A DNA stretch of 64,000 bases from Cyanobium sp. NIES-981 (GCF_900088535.1 NZ_LT578417.1:1612001-1676000); one strand, 5' to 3'; numbered from the stretch's first letter, positions 8,160 to 18,476 are shown. Notes: generated from the sequence alone by a model not told the origin. Numbers and translations: made by a program.

Positions 8160-9542
8160 TTGGCGAGCCTGCGCGAGCTGCGGCGCTGCCTCTGTGAGGG
8201 GGTGCCTCCCGGATCCAGCCGCGACGATGGTGTGCGGCGGCAGTGGTGGGCAGCCCTGGCCACCCTGCAGGAGGATTTTCTCCTGCCCCGGGGAAGCCTC
8301 TCAGGGCTCTGGCTGGCCGCCCCGCTGCCGGCTCTCTATGAGCCGGACCTGCTGCAGCAGTTGCAGGGATGGGTGTGGACACCTGGCCCCCTGGAGGCAC
8401 TGCTGCCCCCGGGCGCGCCGCTGCTTCCCGGGGCAGCGGCAACACGCCAGGCCGGTGACGACCCGGCCAGTGGATTCCGGCGGTTGCCGCTCGAGGCCGA
8501 CGACGGCAATGACCCGGTGCTGGTGCTCATCACTCCGCACCTGCAGGTGGCCCTCTGCCTGGACGGAGCCGCCGAGGCGCGGCGGCTGGTGGTGCGGTTC
8601 GACGCCGAAGTGCTCTCGCGGGCCCTCACCCTGATCCACGAGCGGCTGGAGTGCACCGATCAGCCCGCCGCGGCCGATCTGCGGGCCGCCGTGCAGCGCC
8701 TGGGCCCGCTCCACAGCGATCCCTCCCTCGGCGAACGGTTCTGGCCGCGCCTGGCCGACCGCCTGGCGGCCATCGCCCCGAGCCTCACGCTGCAGCCCCT
8801 GGTGGAGGAGCCGCGGCCACCGCAGGCCTCCCAGGCCGAGAGCCGGGCGGTGAAGACGGAACTGGCGCTGCTGGAGGCCCTCACCCACGAGGTGCGCACC
8901 CCCCTGGCCACCATCCGCACCCTGATCCGCTCCCTGCTGCGCCGCGGCGACCTGCCGGCCGTGGTGCGGCAGCGACTGGAGCATATCGATGGCGAATGCA
9001 GTGAGCAGATCGACCGCTTCGGCCTGATCTTTCTGGCCGCGGAGCTGCAGCGGCGGAGCGACCCGGCCCAGGCCCCCACCGACCATCCCCTGGCCCGCAC
9101 CGACCTCAGCCAGCTGCTGGCCCAGCTCGAGGCGCTCTGGCAACGCCAGCTGGCCCGCCGTGATCTCACCCTGCGGCTCACGCTGGCCGATGGCCTGCCT
9201 GCCGTGCTCAGCGATCCAGCCCGGCTGGAAACGATGCTGGGCGGACTGATCGACCGCTTCAGCCGCAGCCTGCCGGCCGGCAGCACCGTGGTGGTGTCGC
9301 TGCAACCCGCCGGAGCACGGCTGAAGCTGCAGCTGAGTGGCGAGGGCACCGACCTGCAGCCCCTCGCCCCCTCCAGCCAGGCCACCGCCCGGGAGCTGGT
9401 GGGGCCGGTGCTGAGCTGGAACCCCACCACCGGCAGCCTGCAGCTGAGCCATCAGGCCACCCAGCAGCTGTTCGAGCGGATGGGGGGCCGGCTCACCGAA
9501 CGCAGCGGCAACGGCCTCACGGTGTTCTTTCCGGTCTGCTGA
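8160..9542 (+). CDS. Sensor histidine kinase with degenerate catalytic domain
   Basis: A 460-residue protein starting at TTG 8160, with a good ribosome binding site (GGGGAGGAG) just upstream. An N-terminal sensory region of about 220 residues without membrane segments is followed by a dimerisation/phosphoacceptor helix with the H-box ALTHEVRTPLATIRTL (phosphoacceptor His243). The expected N-box is replaced by MLGGLIDRFSRSL, and no clear DxGxG or GxG ATP-lid motif is seen, only LSGEGTDLQP. It may therefore be a poor or partner-dependent kinase. It lies between rodA and psaD; no response regulator is adjacent. Confidence 0.8.
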   Translation: MASLRELRRCLCEGVPPGSSRDDGVRRQWWAALATLQEDFLLPRGSLSGLWLAAPLPALYEPDLLQQLQGWVWTPGPLEALLPPGAPLLPGAAATRQAGDDPASGFRRLPLEADDGNDPVLVLITPHLQVALCLDGAAEARRLVVRFDAEVLSRALTLIHERLECTDQPAAADLRAAVQRLGPLHSDPSLGERFWPRLADRLAAIAPSLTLQPLVEEPRPPQASQAESRAVKTELALLEALTHEVRTPLATIRTLIRSLLRRGDLPAVVRQRLEHIDGECSEQIDRFGLIFLAAELQRRSDPAQAPTDHPLARTDLSQLLAQLEALWQRQLARRDLTLRLTLADGLPAVLSDPARLETMLGGLIDRFSRSLPAGSTVVVSLQPAGARLKLQLSGEGTDLQPLAPSSQATARELVGPVLSWNPTTGSLQLSHQATQQLFERMGGRLTERSGNGLTVFFPVC

Positions 9543-9598
9543 GCTGGAGACAGCTGAGCTGCAGGCTCCTGAGCTGCAGGCTCCTGAGCGGGAGGGGT
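9539..9598 (+). repeat. 15-base tandem repeat after the histidine kinase gene
   Basis: Four units of a 15-base repeat begin at the kinase stop codon. The two central copies (9554-9568 and 9569-9583) are identical, CTGAGCTGCAGGCTC; the flanking copies share only the CTGAGC start. The array lies in the 165-base gap before psaD. It resembles the short tandemly repeated sequences known in cyanobacteria, and no function can be assigned. Confidence 0.75.
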
Positions 9599-9707
9599 CT
9601 GAACGGGTTTGTTGACGGGTGTGAAGAGTGGAGCTGAGCCGCGAGAGGGAGCAAAAACACGGTGCTAGCTTCCCGCTGAAACAGTCTGCCGACACCTGAA
9701 CCTCGTC

Positions 9708-10139
9708 ATGACAGCAACGGCACTGAGCGGTCAACTTCCCAAGTACATCGGCAGCACCGGCGGCCTGCTCAACGCCGCTGAAACCGAAGAGAAGTACGCG
9801 ATCACCTGGACCAGCTCCAAGGCCCAGGTGTTCGAACTGCCCACCGGTGGGGCGGCCGAAATGAACGAAGGCGAAAACCTCATGTATTTCGCCCGCAAGG
9901 AGCAGTGCCTCGCCCTCGGCACCCAGCTCCGCACCAAGTTCAAGCCCCGCATCGAGGACTACAAGATCTACCGCATCTTCCCCGGTGGCGATACCGAATA
10001 TCTCCATCCCAAAGATGGTGTGTTCCCCGAAAAAGTGAACGAAGGTCGCCCCATCGTTGGCCACAATCCCCGCACCATCGGCGCCAACACCAACCCCGCC
10101 AATCTCAAGTTCACCGGCAAGAACACCTACGACGCCTGA
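9708..10139 (+). CDS. psaD: Photosystem I reaction centre subunit II (PsaD)
   Basis: A stromal extrinsic PSI subunit that docks ferredoxin and stabilises PsaC. The 143-residue basic protein has the typical start ([15 protein letters not shown]), the core [19 protein letters not shown] and [20 protein letters not shown], and the C-terminal clamp region. It starts at ATG 9708 in its own transcription unit, closed by a strong terminator. The 165 bases upstream hold a short tandem repeat and probably the promoter, but no convincing -35/-10 pair could be fixed. Confidence 0.99.
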   Translation: MTATALSGQLPKYIGSTGGLLNAAETEEKYAITWTSSKAQVFELPTGGAAEMNEGENLMYFARKEQCLALGTQLRTKFKPRIEDYKIYRIFPGGDTEYLHPKDGVFPEKVNEGRPIVGHNPRTIGANTNPANLKFTGKNTYDA

Positions 10140-10176
10140 GTCCCGAGGGACCCCGTCCAATCAACTCCTATAAAGG

Positions 10177-10201
10177 CGGGGCCCGGTGCCCCGTTTTTTT
10201 T
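10177..10201 (+). terminator. Intrinsic terminator after psaD
   Basis: A 6-bp GC stem CGGGGC/GCCCCG with a CCGGT loop is followed directly by eight T residues (10194-10201). It lies 37 bases after the psaD stop. Confidence 0.92.
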
Positions 10202-10217
10202 GCCTGCCGGTTCTCCC

Positions 10218-11777
10218 ATGTCCCCGTCCGATCGCTCCGACACCAGCGAACCCGGCTTCCCGGACGAGTCCTTCCCTGACCAGGCCTTCCTGGACCAGGT
10301 GGCGGCGGGCCACACCTTCATCCCCCTCTGGAAGCGCTGGCCCGCCGACCTGGAAACCCCGCTCACCACCTGGCTGAAGGTGGGCGCGGCCAGCAGCCAT
10401 GGGGTGCTGCTGGAGTCGGTGGAGGGGGGCGAAAGGATCGGACGCTGGAGCTTCGTGGTGACCAACCCGCTCTGGATCCTCACCGCCCGCGGCCCCCAGG
10501 CGATCCGCCAGTGGCGCGATGGGCGCTGCGATGAGCTTGAGGGCAACCCCTTCGAGCTGCTGCGCACCTGCCTCCAGCCGCTCCAGAGCCCGCCGATTCC
10601 CGGGCTGCCGCCGGTGGGACAGCTGTTCGGCTTCTGGGGCTACGAGCTGATCCAGTGGATCGAGCCCAGCGTGCCCGTCCATGCCGTGCGTGCCCAGGCC
10701 CCCCCGGACGGCTGCTGGATGCTGGCCGACAGCCTGCTGGTGTTCGATCAGGTCAAGCGCCAGATCACCGCGATCGCCTACGCCGATCTCAGCGGTGGTG
10801 CCGATCCAGCCTCCGCCCATGCGGAGGCCGCAGCCAGGATCACGGCGCTGGAGGCGCAGATGCACGCCCCCCTGCCTGCAGACGTGGCTCCCCTCCAGTG
10901 GGACGAACGGAGCGGCAGTGACCTGGCCACCAGCAGCAACCGCAGCCAGGCGGACTTCGAGGCCGCCGTGGTGCAGGCCCGGGAGCACATCGCCGCCGGG
11001 GATGTCTTCCAGCTGGTGATCAGCCAGCGCCTCGAGACCTCGATCCGCCGGGATCCCTTCGAGCTCTACCGCAGCCTGCGGATGGTGAATCCATCGCCCT
11101 ACATGGCGTTCTTCAACTTCGGCGGCTGGTACCTGATCGGGTCGAGTCCGGAGGTGATGGTGAAGGCCGACCCCCTGCCGGACGGAGGGATCAGGGCTTC
11201 GCTCCGGCCCATCGCCGGCACCCGTCCGCGGGGGGCGGACGAAGCCGAGGACCTGGCCCTGGAGGCCGACCTGCTGGCCGACCCGAAGGAACGGGCCGAG
11301 CACGTGATGCTGGTGGATCTGGGCCGCAACGATCTCGGGCGCGTCTGTCAGCCCGGCACGGTGAAGGTCACCGACCTGATGGTGATCGAGCGCTACTCCC
11401 ACGTGATGCACATCGTGAGCCAGGTGGAGGGGCTCCTGGCCGAGGACCGCAGCGTGTGGGACCTGCTGATGGCGGCGTTCCCGGCAGGTACGGTCAGCGG
11501 CGCTCCCAAGATCCGGGCCATGCAGCTGATCCATGCCCTTGAACCTGATGCGAGGGGCCCCTACTCAGGCGTCTACGGCGCCGTGGATCTGGGCGGAGCC
11601 CTGAACACGGCCATCACCATCCGCACGATGGTGGTGCAACCCGGCGATGGGGGCACCTGGCGCGTGCAGGTGCAGGCGGGTGCCGGTCTGGTGGCGGATT
11701 CCAGGCCCACGGCCGAATACGAGGAAACCCTCAACAAGGCACGCGGCATGCTGAAGGCCCTGGCGTGTCTGGCGTGA
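10218..11777 (+). CDS. trpE: Anthranilate synthase component I
   Basis: It converts chorismate to anthranilate, the first committed step of tryptophan synthesis, with ammonia from a TrpG partner that is not in this window. The 519-residue chorismate-binding protein shows SPYMAFFNFGGWYLIGSSPE, SLRPIAGTRPRG, VDLGRNDLGRV and AAFPAGTVSGAPKIRAM. ATG 10218 is chosen over an in-frame TTG at 10200 because that TTG lies in the T-run of the psaD terminator. It ends inside or just before gshA, suggesting cotranscription. Confidence 0.96.
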   Translation: MSPSDRSDTSEPGFPDESFPDQAFLDQVAAGHTFIPLWKRWPADLETPLTTWLKVGAASSHGVLLESVEGGERIGRWSFVVTNPLWILTARGPQAIRQWRDGRCDELEGNPFELLRTCLQPLQSPPIPGLPPVGQLFGFWGYELIQWIEPSVPVHAVRAQAPPDGCWMLADSLLVFDQVKRQITAIAYADLSGGADPASAHAEAAARITALEAQMHAPLPADVAPLQWDERSGSDLATSSNRSQADFEAAVVQAREHIAAGDVFQLVISQRLETSIRRDPFELYRSLRMVNPSPYMAFFNFGGWYLIGSSPEVMVKADPLPDGGIRASLRPIAGTRPRGADEAEDLALEADLLADPKERAEHVMLVDLGRNDLGRVCQPGTVKVTDLMVIERYSHVMHIVSQVEGLLAEDRSVWDLLMAAFPAGTVSGAPKIRAMQLIHALEPDARGPYSGVYGAVDLGGALNTAITIRTMVVQPGDGGTWRVQVQAGAGLVADSRPTAEYEETLNKARGMLKALACLA

Positions 11778-11797
11778 ATTCCTCTGAGGCCGCATCC

Positions 11798-12964
11798 ATG
11801 CCCCCGGGATCGCCGCTGCTGCTCAAGGGTTTCGAAGTGGAGCTGTACACCGGCCGCGACGACGGCACGGTGGTGGGCTGCTCGGCTGAGGCCGCGGCGG
11901 CCCTGCCTGGCTTCGTGACCGAGCCCGACCACCGCAATCTGGAGTACATCACGGCCCCGGAGACGGACTACGACCGCCTGCTGGTCCTGCTGCTCGAACC
12001 ACGCCAGCGGCTGCGGCACTGGCTGGGCCAGCGCGGCCTCACCCTGCTGCCCGGCAGCACCCTGAGCCTGGGTGACAGCGGCCATTTCGAGCGCTCCAAC
12101 CCCCAGAACCCGTATCACGACTACATCGAGCACACCTACGGCACCCGCGTGGTGACGGCGAGCGTGCACATCAACCTCGGGCTGCGGGCGATGGAACCCC
12201 TCTTCGCCGGCCTGCGCCTGCTGCGCTGCGAGGCCTCGCTCCTGCTGGCCCTCAGTGCCAGCTCCCCCTTCCTGGATGGGGTCCCCACGGGCGCCCACTC
12301 CCAGCGCTGGCTGCAGTTCCCGCTCACGCCAGAGCAGGTGCCCCTGTTTCTCGATCACGGCCACTACATCCGCTGGATGGAACAGCAGCTGGAGGCCGGC
12401 ACCATGCAGAACGTGCGGCACCTCTGGACCTCGGTGCGGCCCAACGGCGACGACCGCCCCTACGGCCTCAACCGGCTGGAGATCCGCATCTGCGATCTGG
12501 TGAGCGATCCCCTGGTGCTGCTGGCGATCACGGCCCTGGCGGAGCTGCGGCTCTGGCAGGTGCAGCGGGATCCCCAGCGCTGGGATCCCCTGCTGGCCAG
12601 CAGCCTGGACCGGGCCGAGCTGGCCCTGCTGGCCGATGCCAACGACAGGGCCGCGGCCCGCAGCAGCCTGGACGCCCAGCTGCGGGACTGGCGGGATGGC
12701 ACGCCGATCCAGGCCCAGCAGTGGCTGGAGAGGCTGCTGGGCGAGGTGGCGCCGCTGGCGTCGGAGCTGGGCCTCACAGCCGTGCTGGCGCCGCTCGAGG
12801 GTGTGCTCCGCCACGGCAACCAGGCCATGACCTGGTTGCGGCAGCACCGGGAGGGAAGCACGATCCGTGCCATCCTGGGCGGAGAGGTGGCCTCCATGGC
12901 AGCCCAGGAGCTGCGCCTCTCCGCCATGACGGGCACAGACCCGGCTCTGGGTCTTTTGGGATGA
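11798..12964 (+). CDS. gshA: Glutamate-cysteine ligase, cyanobacterial type
   Basis: It makes gamma-glutamylcysteine, the first step of glutathione synthesis. The sequence has the features of the cyanobacterial family: [12 protein letters not shown] near the N terminus, [17 protein letters not shown], the [17 protein letters not shown] stretch and [14 protein letters not shown] 11798 (preceded by GAGG) gives 388 residues and an N terminus like the family. GTG 11765 would add 11 residues and overlap trpE. The stop codon overlaps the ATG of ppc. Confidence 0.9.
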   Translation: MPPGSPLLLKGFEVELYTGRDDGTVVGCSAEAAAALPGFVTEPDHRNLEYITAPETDYDRLLVLLLEPRQRLRHWLGQRGLTLLPGSTLSLGDSGHFERSNPQNPYHDYIEHTYGTRVVTASVHINLGLRAMEPLFAGLRLLRCEASLLLALSASSPFLDGVPTGAHSQRWLQFPLTPEQVPLFLDHGHYIRWMEQQLEAGTMQNVRHLWTSVRPNGDDRPYGLNRLEIRICDLVSDPLVLLAITALAELRLWQVQRDPQRWDPLLASSLDRAELALLADANDRAAARSSLDAQLRDWRDGTPIQAQQWLERLLGEVAPLASELGLTAVLAPLEGVLRHGNQAMTWLRQHREGSTIRAILGGEVASMAAQELRLSAMTGTDPALGLLG

Positions 12965-15963
12965 TCACCACCACACGCGACGATCGTCCAGCCTCCATGC
13001 GGCAGTTGGTGCCTTCCGTCGTTGAACCTTCCCCTCGCGCCACCCGTCTGCTCGGTGAGCGGATGGAGCTGGTCGAAGACCTGTGGCAGACCGTGCTCCG
13101 CAGCGAGTGCCCTCCGCACCATGCCGAGCGGCTGCTTCGCCTGAAACAGCTGAGTGATCCCACGGAGGGCGACACCGCCACCGTCGACAACGGCGCCGCC
13201 ATCGTGCAGCTGATCCGCGAGATGGATCTGGCCGAAGCGATTGCGGCTGCCCGGGCCTTCTCCCTCTATTTCCAGCTGGTCAACATCCTCGAACAGCACA
13301 TCGAGGAGGACAGCTACCTCGACAGCCTCAAGACCCTCCCCGAGCCTGTCTCGAGCGACCCTTTCCTGCCGCCGCTGGCCAGCCAGACCGAGCCGGCCAC
13401 GTTCCGCCAGCTGTTCGAGCGGCTCCGCAACCTCAACGTGCCGCCGGCCCAGATCGAGAACCTGCTGCGGAATCTCGATCTGCGCCTGGTGTTCACGGCC
13501 CATCCCACCGAGATCGTGCGCCACACCGTGCGCCACAAGCAGCGGCGGGTGGCCACGTTGATTCAGAAGCTGGAGCAGGGCTCCGGCCTGAACCGGGTGG
13601 AACGGCAGAGCCTCCGCCTGCAGCTGGAGGAGGAGATCCGCCTCTGGTGGCGCACCGATGAACTGCACCAGTTCAAGCCCACCGTGCTCGATGAGGTGGA
13701 TTACGCCCTGCACTTCTTCCAGGAGGTGCTGTTCGAGGCCATGCCCCTGCTGCGGCAGCGGGTGAGCGCCGCCCTGGCGGAGAGCTACCCCGATGTGGAG
13801 CCTCCCCGCGACGCGTTCTGCACCTACGGCTCCTGGGTGGGGGCCGACCGGGATGGCAATCCTTCGGTCACGCCGGACATCACCTGGCGCACGGCCTGTT
13901 TCCAGCGCCAGCTCATGCTGGAGCGCTACGTCAAGGCCGTGGGTGAGCTGCGGGACCAGCTCAGCATCTCCATGCAGTGGAGCCAGGTGAGTCCAGCGCT
14001 GCTGGAATCGCTCGAGATGGACCGGCTCCGCTTTCCCGAGATCTACGAGGAACGGGCCGCCCGCTACCGCCTCGAGCCCTACCGCCTCAAGCTGAGCTAC
14101 GTGCTCGAGCGGTTGCGCCTCACCCAGGAACGCAACCAGCTGCTGGCCGACGCCGGCTGGGAGTCCCCCTGCGACGGACTCGCCTCCACCGCGCCGGTGC
14201 TGGGCGGTCTGGGGGGGGGCGCCGGCCTTCAGGAGCTCCACTACGCGGCGGTGGATGAGTTCCGCAACGATCTGGAACTGGTGCTCCAGAGCCTGGAGGG
14301 CACGGGGCTCAGCTGTGAATCGCTGCAGCACCTGATCAGCCAGGTGCAGATCTTTGCCTTCTGCCTCGCCAGCCTGGACATCCGCCAGGAGAGCACCCGC
14401 CACAGCGACGCGCTCGATGAGCTGAGCCGCTACCTGCAGCTGCCCGTTCCCTACGGCGAAATGGACGAGGAGCAACGGGTGGCCTGGCTCCTGGGGGAGC
14501 TGCAGACCCGCCGCCCCCTCTTCCCGCCCGCCGCCAGCTGGAGCGCTGCCACCACCGAGACCTTCGCGGTGCTGCGGATGGTGCAACGGCTGCAGCAGGA
14601 GTTCGGCACCCGCATCTGCAGCACCTACGTGATCTCCATGAGTCACACGGTGTCCGATCTGCTGGAGGTGCTGCTGCTGGCCAAGGAGGCGGGCCTGGTG
14701 GATCCGGTGGCCCAGAGTTCCAGCCTGCTGGTGGTGCCCCTGTTCGAAACGGTCGAGGACCTGCAGGGGGCCCCGGCGGTGATGGGGCAGCTGTTCAGCC
14801 AGCCCTTCTACCGGCGCCTGCTCGCCACCAGTGACGCCAGCCAACCGCTCCAGGAAGTGATGCTGGGCTATTCCGACAGCAACAAGGATTCCGGCTTCCT
14901 CTCCAGCAACTGGGAGATCCACAAGTCCCAGATCGCGCTGCAGCAGCTCGCCACCCAGCACGACGTGGCGCTGCGCATCTTCCACGGCCGCGGCGGCTCG
15001 GTGAGCCGCGGCGGCGGGCCGGCCTACCAGGCGGTGCTGGCCCAGCCCAGCGGCACCCTGAGCGGCCGGATCAAGATCACCGAACAGGGGGAGGTGCTGG
15101 CCTCCAAGTACTCCCTGCCCGAGCTGGCCCTCTACAACCTCGAGACCCTCACCACGGCCGTGCTGCAGAACAGCCTGGTGAGCACCCCGGTGGACAACAC
15201 CCCCACCTGGAACGAGCTGATGGGGCGCCTGGCGGCCCGCTCCCGCGACTTCTACCGCGCCCTGGTGCACGACAACCCCGATCTGGTGGCCTTCTTCCAG
15301 CAATGCACCCCGATCGAGGAGATCAGCAAGCTGCAGATCTCCAGCCGGCCGGCCCGCCGCAAGAGCGGTGCCAAGGACCTCTCCAGCCTGCGGGCCATCC
15401 CCTGGGTGTTCGGCTGGACCCAGAGCCGCTTCCTTCTGCCCAGCTGGTTCGGGGTGGGGGCCGCTCTGCGCGAGGAGCTCGACCACGACCCCGAGCAACT
15501 GGAGCTGCTGCGGCTGCTCTACCAGCGCTGGCCGTTCTTCCGGATGCTGATCTCCAAGGTGGAGATGACCCTCTCCAAGGTGGACATCGACCTGGCCCAT
15601 CACTACGTGCAGGCCCTGGGCCGGCCAGAGCGGCGCGAAGCCTTCGAGCAGATCTTCCAGACCATCGCCGCAGAGTTCGATCTGACCCGCGATCTGGTGC
15701 TGGCCATCACCGGCCATCAGCGGCTGCTCGATGGCGATCCGGCCCTGCAGCTCTCGGTGGATCTGCGCAACCGCACGATCGTTCCCCTGGGCTTCCTGCA
15801 GGTGGCCCTGCTGCGCCGGCTGCGGGACCAGAACCGGCAACCACCCATGCGCGAAGCTACGGGAAGCGGTTCCGATGGCCGCACCTACAGCCGCAGTGAA
15901 CTGCTGCGGGGTGCCCTGCTCACCATCAACGGCATCGCTGCCGGCATGCGCAACACCGGCTGA
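12961..15963 (+). CDS. ppc: Phosphoenolpyruvate carboxylase
   Basis: It carboxylates PEP to oxaloacetate and supplies four-carbon skeletons for amino acids. At 1000 residues the length is typical. Catalytic motifs are [45 protein letters not shown] and [14 protein letters not shown], and the C terminus ends MRNTG like other PEPCs. The plant-type N-terminal regulatory Ser motif is not seen. It starts at ATG 12961, overlapping the gshA stop (ATGA), so trpE-gshA-ppc look like one transcription unit. Confidence 0.97.
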   Translation: MITTTRDDRPASMRQLVPSVVEPSPRATRLLGERMELVEDLWQTVLRSECPPHHAERLLRLKQLSDPTEGDTATVDNGAAIVQLIREMDLAEAIAAARAFSLYFQLVNILEQHIEEDSYLDSLKTLPEPVSSDPFLPPLASQTEPATFRQLFERLRNLNVPPAQIENLLRNLDLRLVFTAHPTEIVRHTVRHKQRRVATLIQKLEQGSGLNRVERQSLRLQLEEEIRLWWRTDELHQFKPTVLDEVDYALHFFQEVLFEAMPLLRQRVSAALAESYPDVEPPRDAFCTYGSWVGADRDGNPSVTPDITWRTACFQRQLMLERYVKAVGELRDQLSISMQWSQVSPALLESLEMDRLRFPEIYEERAARYRLEPYRLKLSYVLERLRLTQERNQLLADAGWESPCDGLASTAPVLGGLGGGAGLQELHYAAVDEFRNDLELVLQSLEGTGLSCESLQHLISQVQIFAFCLASLDIRQESTRHSDALDELSRYLQLPVPYGEMDEEQRVAWLLGELQTRRPLFPPAASWSAATTETFAVLRMVQRLQQEFGTRICSTYVISMSHTVSDLLEVLLLAKEAGLVDPVAQSSSLLVVPLFETVEDLQGAPAVMGQLFSQPFYRRLLATSDASQPLQEVMLGYSDSNKDSGFLSSNWEIHKSQIALQQLATQHDVALRIFHGRGGSVSRGGGPAYQAVLAQPSGTLSGRIKITEQGEVLASKYSLPELALYNLETLTTAVLQNSLVSTPVDNTPTWNELMGRLAARSRDFYRALVHDNPDLVAFFQQCTPIEEISKLQISSRPARRKSGAKDLSSLRAIPWVFGWTQSRFLLPSWFGVGAALREELDHDPEQLELLRLLYQRWPFFRMLISKVEMTLSKVDIDLAHHYVQALGRPERREAFEQIFQTIAAEFDLTRDLVLAITGHQRLLDGDPALQLSVDLRNRTIVPLGFLQVALLRRLRDQNRQPPMREATGSGSDGRTYSRSELLRGALLTINGIAAGMRNTG

Positions 15964-15994
15964 CCCATCGCACGCGATCACCCTGGGCTCCCTG

Positions 15995-16447
15995 TTGATC
16001 CCCTTTCGTCCGCAGACACCGCCCCCCCGGCTGCAGGAGGGCTACAGCCTGCTGTCCAACCCCTGGCCGGCGGCTGAGGTTCTCAACGGGCTGATCACGG
16101 CATCGGGAGAAGCCCCCAGGTCGCCGGAGCGCTGGCAACGGGCGCTGGAGCGGAGTGTCTGGCATCTGGGGGTCGCCGGGCCCGAGGGCACGGTGGTGGG
16201 CTTCGTACGCGCCACGAGCGACCTGGCCCTCAACGCCAACCTCTGGGATCTGTGCACCGATCCGAATGATGCCAACCGCGATCAGGTGATGCGGGCGTTG
16301 GTGCAGGCCTCCCTGGGGCGGCTGCGCCGGGAACTCTCCGGGTGCAGCGTGTCGCTCTCGGCCCCGCCCGAAGCCCTCCGGGCCCTCGAACGCCAGGGCT
16401 TCATCGTCGATCCGGGGGGGATCCGGGCCATGGGGCTGAAGCTCTGA
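15995..16447 (+). CDS. GNAT-family N-acetyltransferase
   Basis: A protein of about 150 residues with the GNAT order: a strand/turn VVGFVRATSDLALNANLWDLC, a cofactor-binding helix region NRDQVMRALVQASLGRL, and a late LRALERQGF motif. It would move an acetyl group from acetyl-CoA to an unknown amine. No ATG lies near the conserved start; TTG 15995 gives LIPFRPQTPPPRLQEGYSLL as N terminus and is the best candidate, with no strong ribosome binding site. It follows ppc by 31 bases. The region 16448-16539 after it is empty. Confidence 0.7.
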   Translation: MIPFRPQTPPPRLQEGYSLLSNPWPAAEVLNGLITASGEAPRSPERWQRALERSVWHLGVAGPEGTVVGFVRATSDLALNANLWDLCTDPNDANRDQVMRALVQASLGRLRRELSGCSVSLSAPPEALRALERQGFIVDPGGIRAMGLKL

Positions 16448-16539
16448 AGGCACCTCTGCAGGCACCTTGACGGCCCCTGGAAAGGGCGACGACGGGCCAG
16501 GCCAGGAGAGGGGGACGGCCTGAGCCGTCTGCCGGCCAC

Positions 16540-16570
16540 AAAAATCCCCCCCGACCGCAGCCGGGAGGGA
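16540..16570 (-). terminator. Intrinsic terminator after tRNA-Arg
   Basis: On the minus strand an 11-bp stem with two G-U pairs (16560-16570 with 16545-16555), closed by a TGCG loop, is followed by five T residues. It lies 25 bases downstream of the tRNA-Arg 3' end. Confidence 0.75.
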
Positions 16571-16594
16571 GCAGGGCACAGGACTGGCCAACGA

Positions 16595-16668
16595 CGAGCA
16601 TGGAGGGACTCGAACCCCCGACATTCAGAACCGGAATCTGACGCTCTATCCAACTGAGCTACATGCCC
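16595..16668 (-). tRNA. tRNA-Arg (CCG)
   Basis: A complete cloverleaf on the minus strand. The acceptor stem GGGCATG pairs with CATGCTC with one G-U pair, the D-arm reads AGCTCAGTTGGATAGAGC, the anticodon loop TTCCGGT has anticodon CCG, and the T-arm carries GGTTCGAGTCC. The discriminator is G; CCA is not encoded. Confidence 0.95.
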
Positions 16669-16791
16669 AGATGCCCGCGGGCCGGAACCAGGGGTCCGGG
16701 CTCCATCCCCAGCCTCGCGAACTGGTGGAGTGGGCGTCTGCGGGTGGTGACCGCACCAGGGCTACCTTAGCCGCTCACCGCCTCAGGACCC

Positions 16792-17898
16792 ATCCGGCTG
16801 GAACGCCTCGAGCTGCTGCAGTTCCGCAACATCACGCGGCTGGAGCTGAACCTGGAGGCCCCCCGGCTGCTGGTGCTCGGCCCCAATGGCGAGGGCAAAT
16901 CCAACCTGCTGGAGGGGGTGGAGCTGCTGGGGTCCCTGCGCAGCCACCGCACCGGCTCCGACCGGGATCTGATCCAGCAGGGGTGCAGCCACGCCCGGAT
17001 CCGGGGCCTCACCGCCAGCGGCGAGCAGCTCCAGCTGGACCTGCGTCCCCGGGGAGGGCGCCAGGCGCGGCGCAACGGCAAACCCCTGGAACGGCAGCTC
17101 GACCTGCTCAGCGACCTGCGCTGTGTCAGCTTCAGCGCCCTGGATCTGGAGCTCGTGCGGGGGGAGCCCGCTGGCCGGCGTCAGTGGCTCGACCGGGTGG
17201 TGCTGCAGCTCGAACCGCTCTACGGCGATCTGCTCAGCCGCTACGGCCGGCTGCTGCGCCAGCGCAGTCAGCTGCTGCGACGGGGGATGGGGCGGGACCA
17301 GGCGGGGCTGCTGGATGCGTTCGATCAGCAGATGGCCCTGGTGGGAACGCGGCTGCATCGCCGCCGCCATCGGGCCCTGCAACGGCTTCACCCCCTGGCG
17401 GCCCAGTGGCAGGAGCGCCTCAGCGGCGGGCGGGATGCGCTCGCCATCGCCTACCGCAGCGGCACCCGGCTGGAGGGGGACGAGGCCGAGGAGCCCTGGC
17501 GGGCCGCCCTCAGCAGCCAGCTGGCGGCCCAGCGCGACACCGAGCTCCGCCTGGGCCAGTGCAGCGTGGGGCCCCACCGGGATGAGGTGGCCTTCACCCT
17601 CGGCGACCAGCCGGCGCGGCGCTACGGCTCAGCCGGGCAGCAACGCACCCTGGTTCTCGCCCTGAAGCTGGCGGAACTGGACCTGGTGCGCAGCGTGGTG
17701 GGGGAACCGCCGCTGCTGCTGCTGGATGACGTGCTGGCCGAACTCGACCCGACCCGCCAGCAGCTGCTGCTCGAGGCCGTGGGCGAGGGCCACCAGTGCC
17801 TGGTGAGTGCCACCCATCTGGGGGCCTTCAGCGATGGCTGGCAGCAGCGCAGCCAGATCGTGCATCTGCGCGCCGGCGCCCTGAGGGCAGCGATCTGA
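16792..17898 (+). CDS. recF: DNA replication and repair protein RecF
   Basis: RecF is an SMC-like ATPase that helps load RecA at gaps. Seen are the N-terminal strand [12 protein letters not shown], Walker [13 protein letters not shown], the signature region [19 protein letters not shown] and Walker [14 protein letters not shown]. The conserved N terminus begins upstream of the first usual start (GTG 16873, just before Walker A). Between the in-frame TAG at 16768 and GTG 16873 there is no ATG, GTG or TTG. The left edge is set at ATC 16792 by homology; CTG 16798 is an alternative, 9 bases after AGGA. Total length is about 368 residues, normal for RecF. Confidence 0.9.
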   Translation: MRLERLELLQFRNITRLELNLEAPRLLVLGPNGEGKSNLLEGVELLGSLRSHRTGSDRDLIQQGCSHARIRGLTASGEQLQLDLRPRGGRQARRNGKPLERQLDLLSDLRCVSFSALDLELVRGEPAGRRQWLDRVVLQLEPLYGDLLSRYGRLLRQRSQLLRRGMGRDQAGLLDAFDQQMALVGTRLHRRRHRALQRLHPLAAQWQERLSGGRDALAIAYRSGTRLEGDEAEEPWRAALSSQLAAQRDTELRLGQCSVGPHRDEVAFTLGDQPARRYGSAGQQRTLVLALKLAELDLVRSVVGEPPLLLLDDVLAELDPTRQQLLLEAVGEGHQCLVSATHLGAFSDGWQQRSQIVHLRAGALRAAI

Positions 17899-17940
17899 GG
17901 CCGCGGCCCAGGTCCGAGGCGCCGCGGCGGGAACTTCACG

Positions 17941-17946
17941 TATGGT
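17941..17946 (+). promoter_or_regulatory. Possible -10 element of speD
   Basis: TATGGT lies 24 bases before the chosen speD start and matches the TAnnnT pattern of group 1 sigma factors. No good -35 hexamer is seen, so this is only a candidate. Confidence 0.25.
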
Positions 17947-17970
17947 GGGCGGCTTGTGCGGTCGGATTCG

Positions 17971-18450
17971 ATGACCCAGACCCTTCCCTGCCTCCACCCC
18001 CACCCCGGATGGAGTGCAACCCCTGCCGCCCCTGTCGCGGAACCCCTGCCTCACCAGATCTCCGACACGGTCGGAAAACACTGCATTCTTGAGCTCTACG
18101 GCTGCGACACCGCCAAGCTCAACGACGAAGCTTTTCTCAGGGACACCATCACCGCCGCTGCGAAGCGTGCTGGTGCCACCCTCCTCAACCTGATCACCCA
18201 CCGATTCGAACCCCAGGGCGTCACCGGACTGGCCCTGCTCGCGGAATCCCATATCTCAATCCACACCTGGCCGGAGTCCGGCTACGCGGCGGTGGATGTG
18301 TTCACCTGCGGCGACCACACCATGCCGGAGCGGGCCTGTGCCGTGCTCGCCGGCGAACTGGCCGCCAGCCACCACAAGCTCACGAGCTTCCGGCGTGAAA
18401 CCCCCGGGGCCATCGCCGCGGAGGAACGCCAGCCGGCCCTGGCAGCCTGA
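17971..18450 (+). CDS. speD: S-adenosylmethionine decarboxylase proenzyme
   Basis: A pyruvoyl enzyme that decarboxylates S-adenosylmethionine to provide the aminopropyl donor for polyamines. The 159-residue prokaryotic class 1B protein has [13 protein letters not shown], where chain cleavage between Glu92 and Ser93 makes the pyruvoyl group. His98 and Cys113 ([11 protein letters not shown]) are the other expected active-site residues. About 30 residues precede the usual start of the fold. ATG 17971 is preferred over GTG 17956. It stands alone, followed by two terminator-like hairpins. Confidence 0.93.
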   Translation: MTQTLPCLHPHPGWSATPAAPVAEPLPHQISDTVGKHCILELYGCDTAKLNDEAFLRDTITAAAKRAGATLLNLITHRFEPQGVTGLALLAESHISIHTWPESGYAAVDVFTCGDHTMPERACAVLAGELAASHHKLTSFRRETPGAIAAEERQPALAA

Positions 18451-18476
18451 GCCCGAGAGCCGTGCTGCGGAAACTC

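Noticed and set aside
8301-10160. A 619-codon minus-strand frame across the kinase gene and psaD
   Set aside because: It spans two well-supported genes and an intergenic terminator region and shows only low-complexity sequence without any motif.
12460-15981. A 1173-codon open frame antisense to ppc and gshA
   Set aside because: GC-rich codon bias leaves the antisense frame open; the translation is rich in Gln, His and Gly, matches no family, and the sense frame encodes complete PEP carboxylase.
18180-18225. A TTCGAA stretch in speD that resembles a tRNA T-arm
   Set aside because: No acceptor, D or anticodon stems surround it, and it encodes the conserved THRFEPQG part of SpeD.
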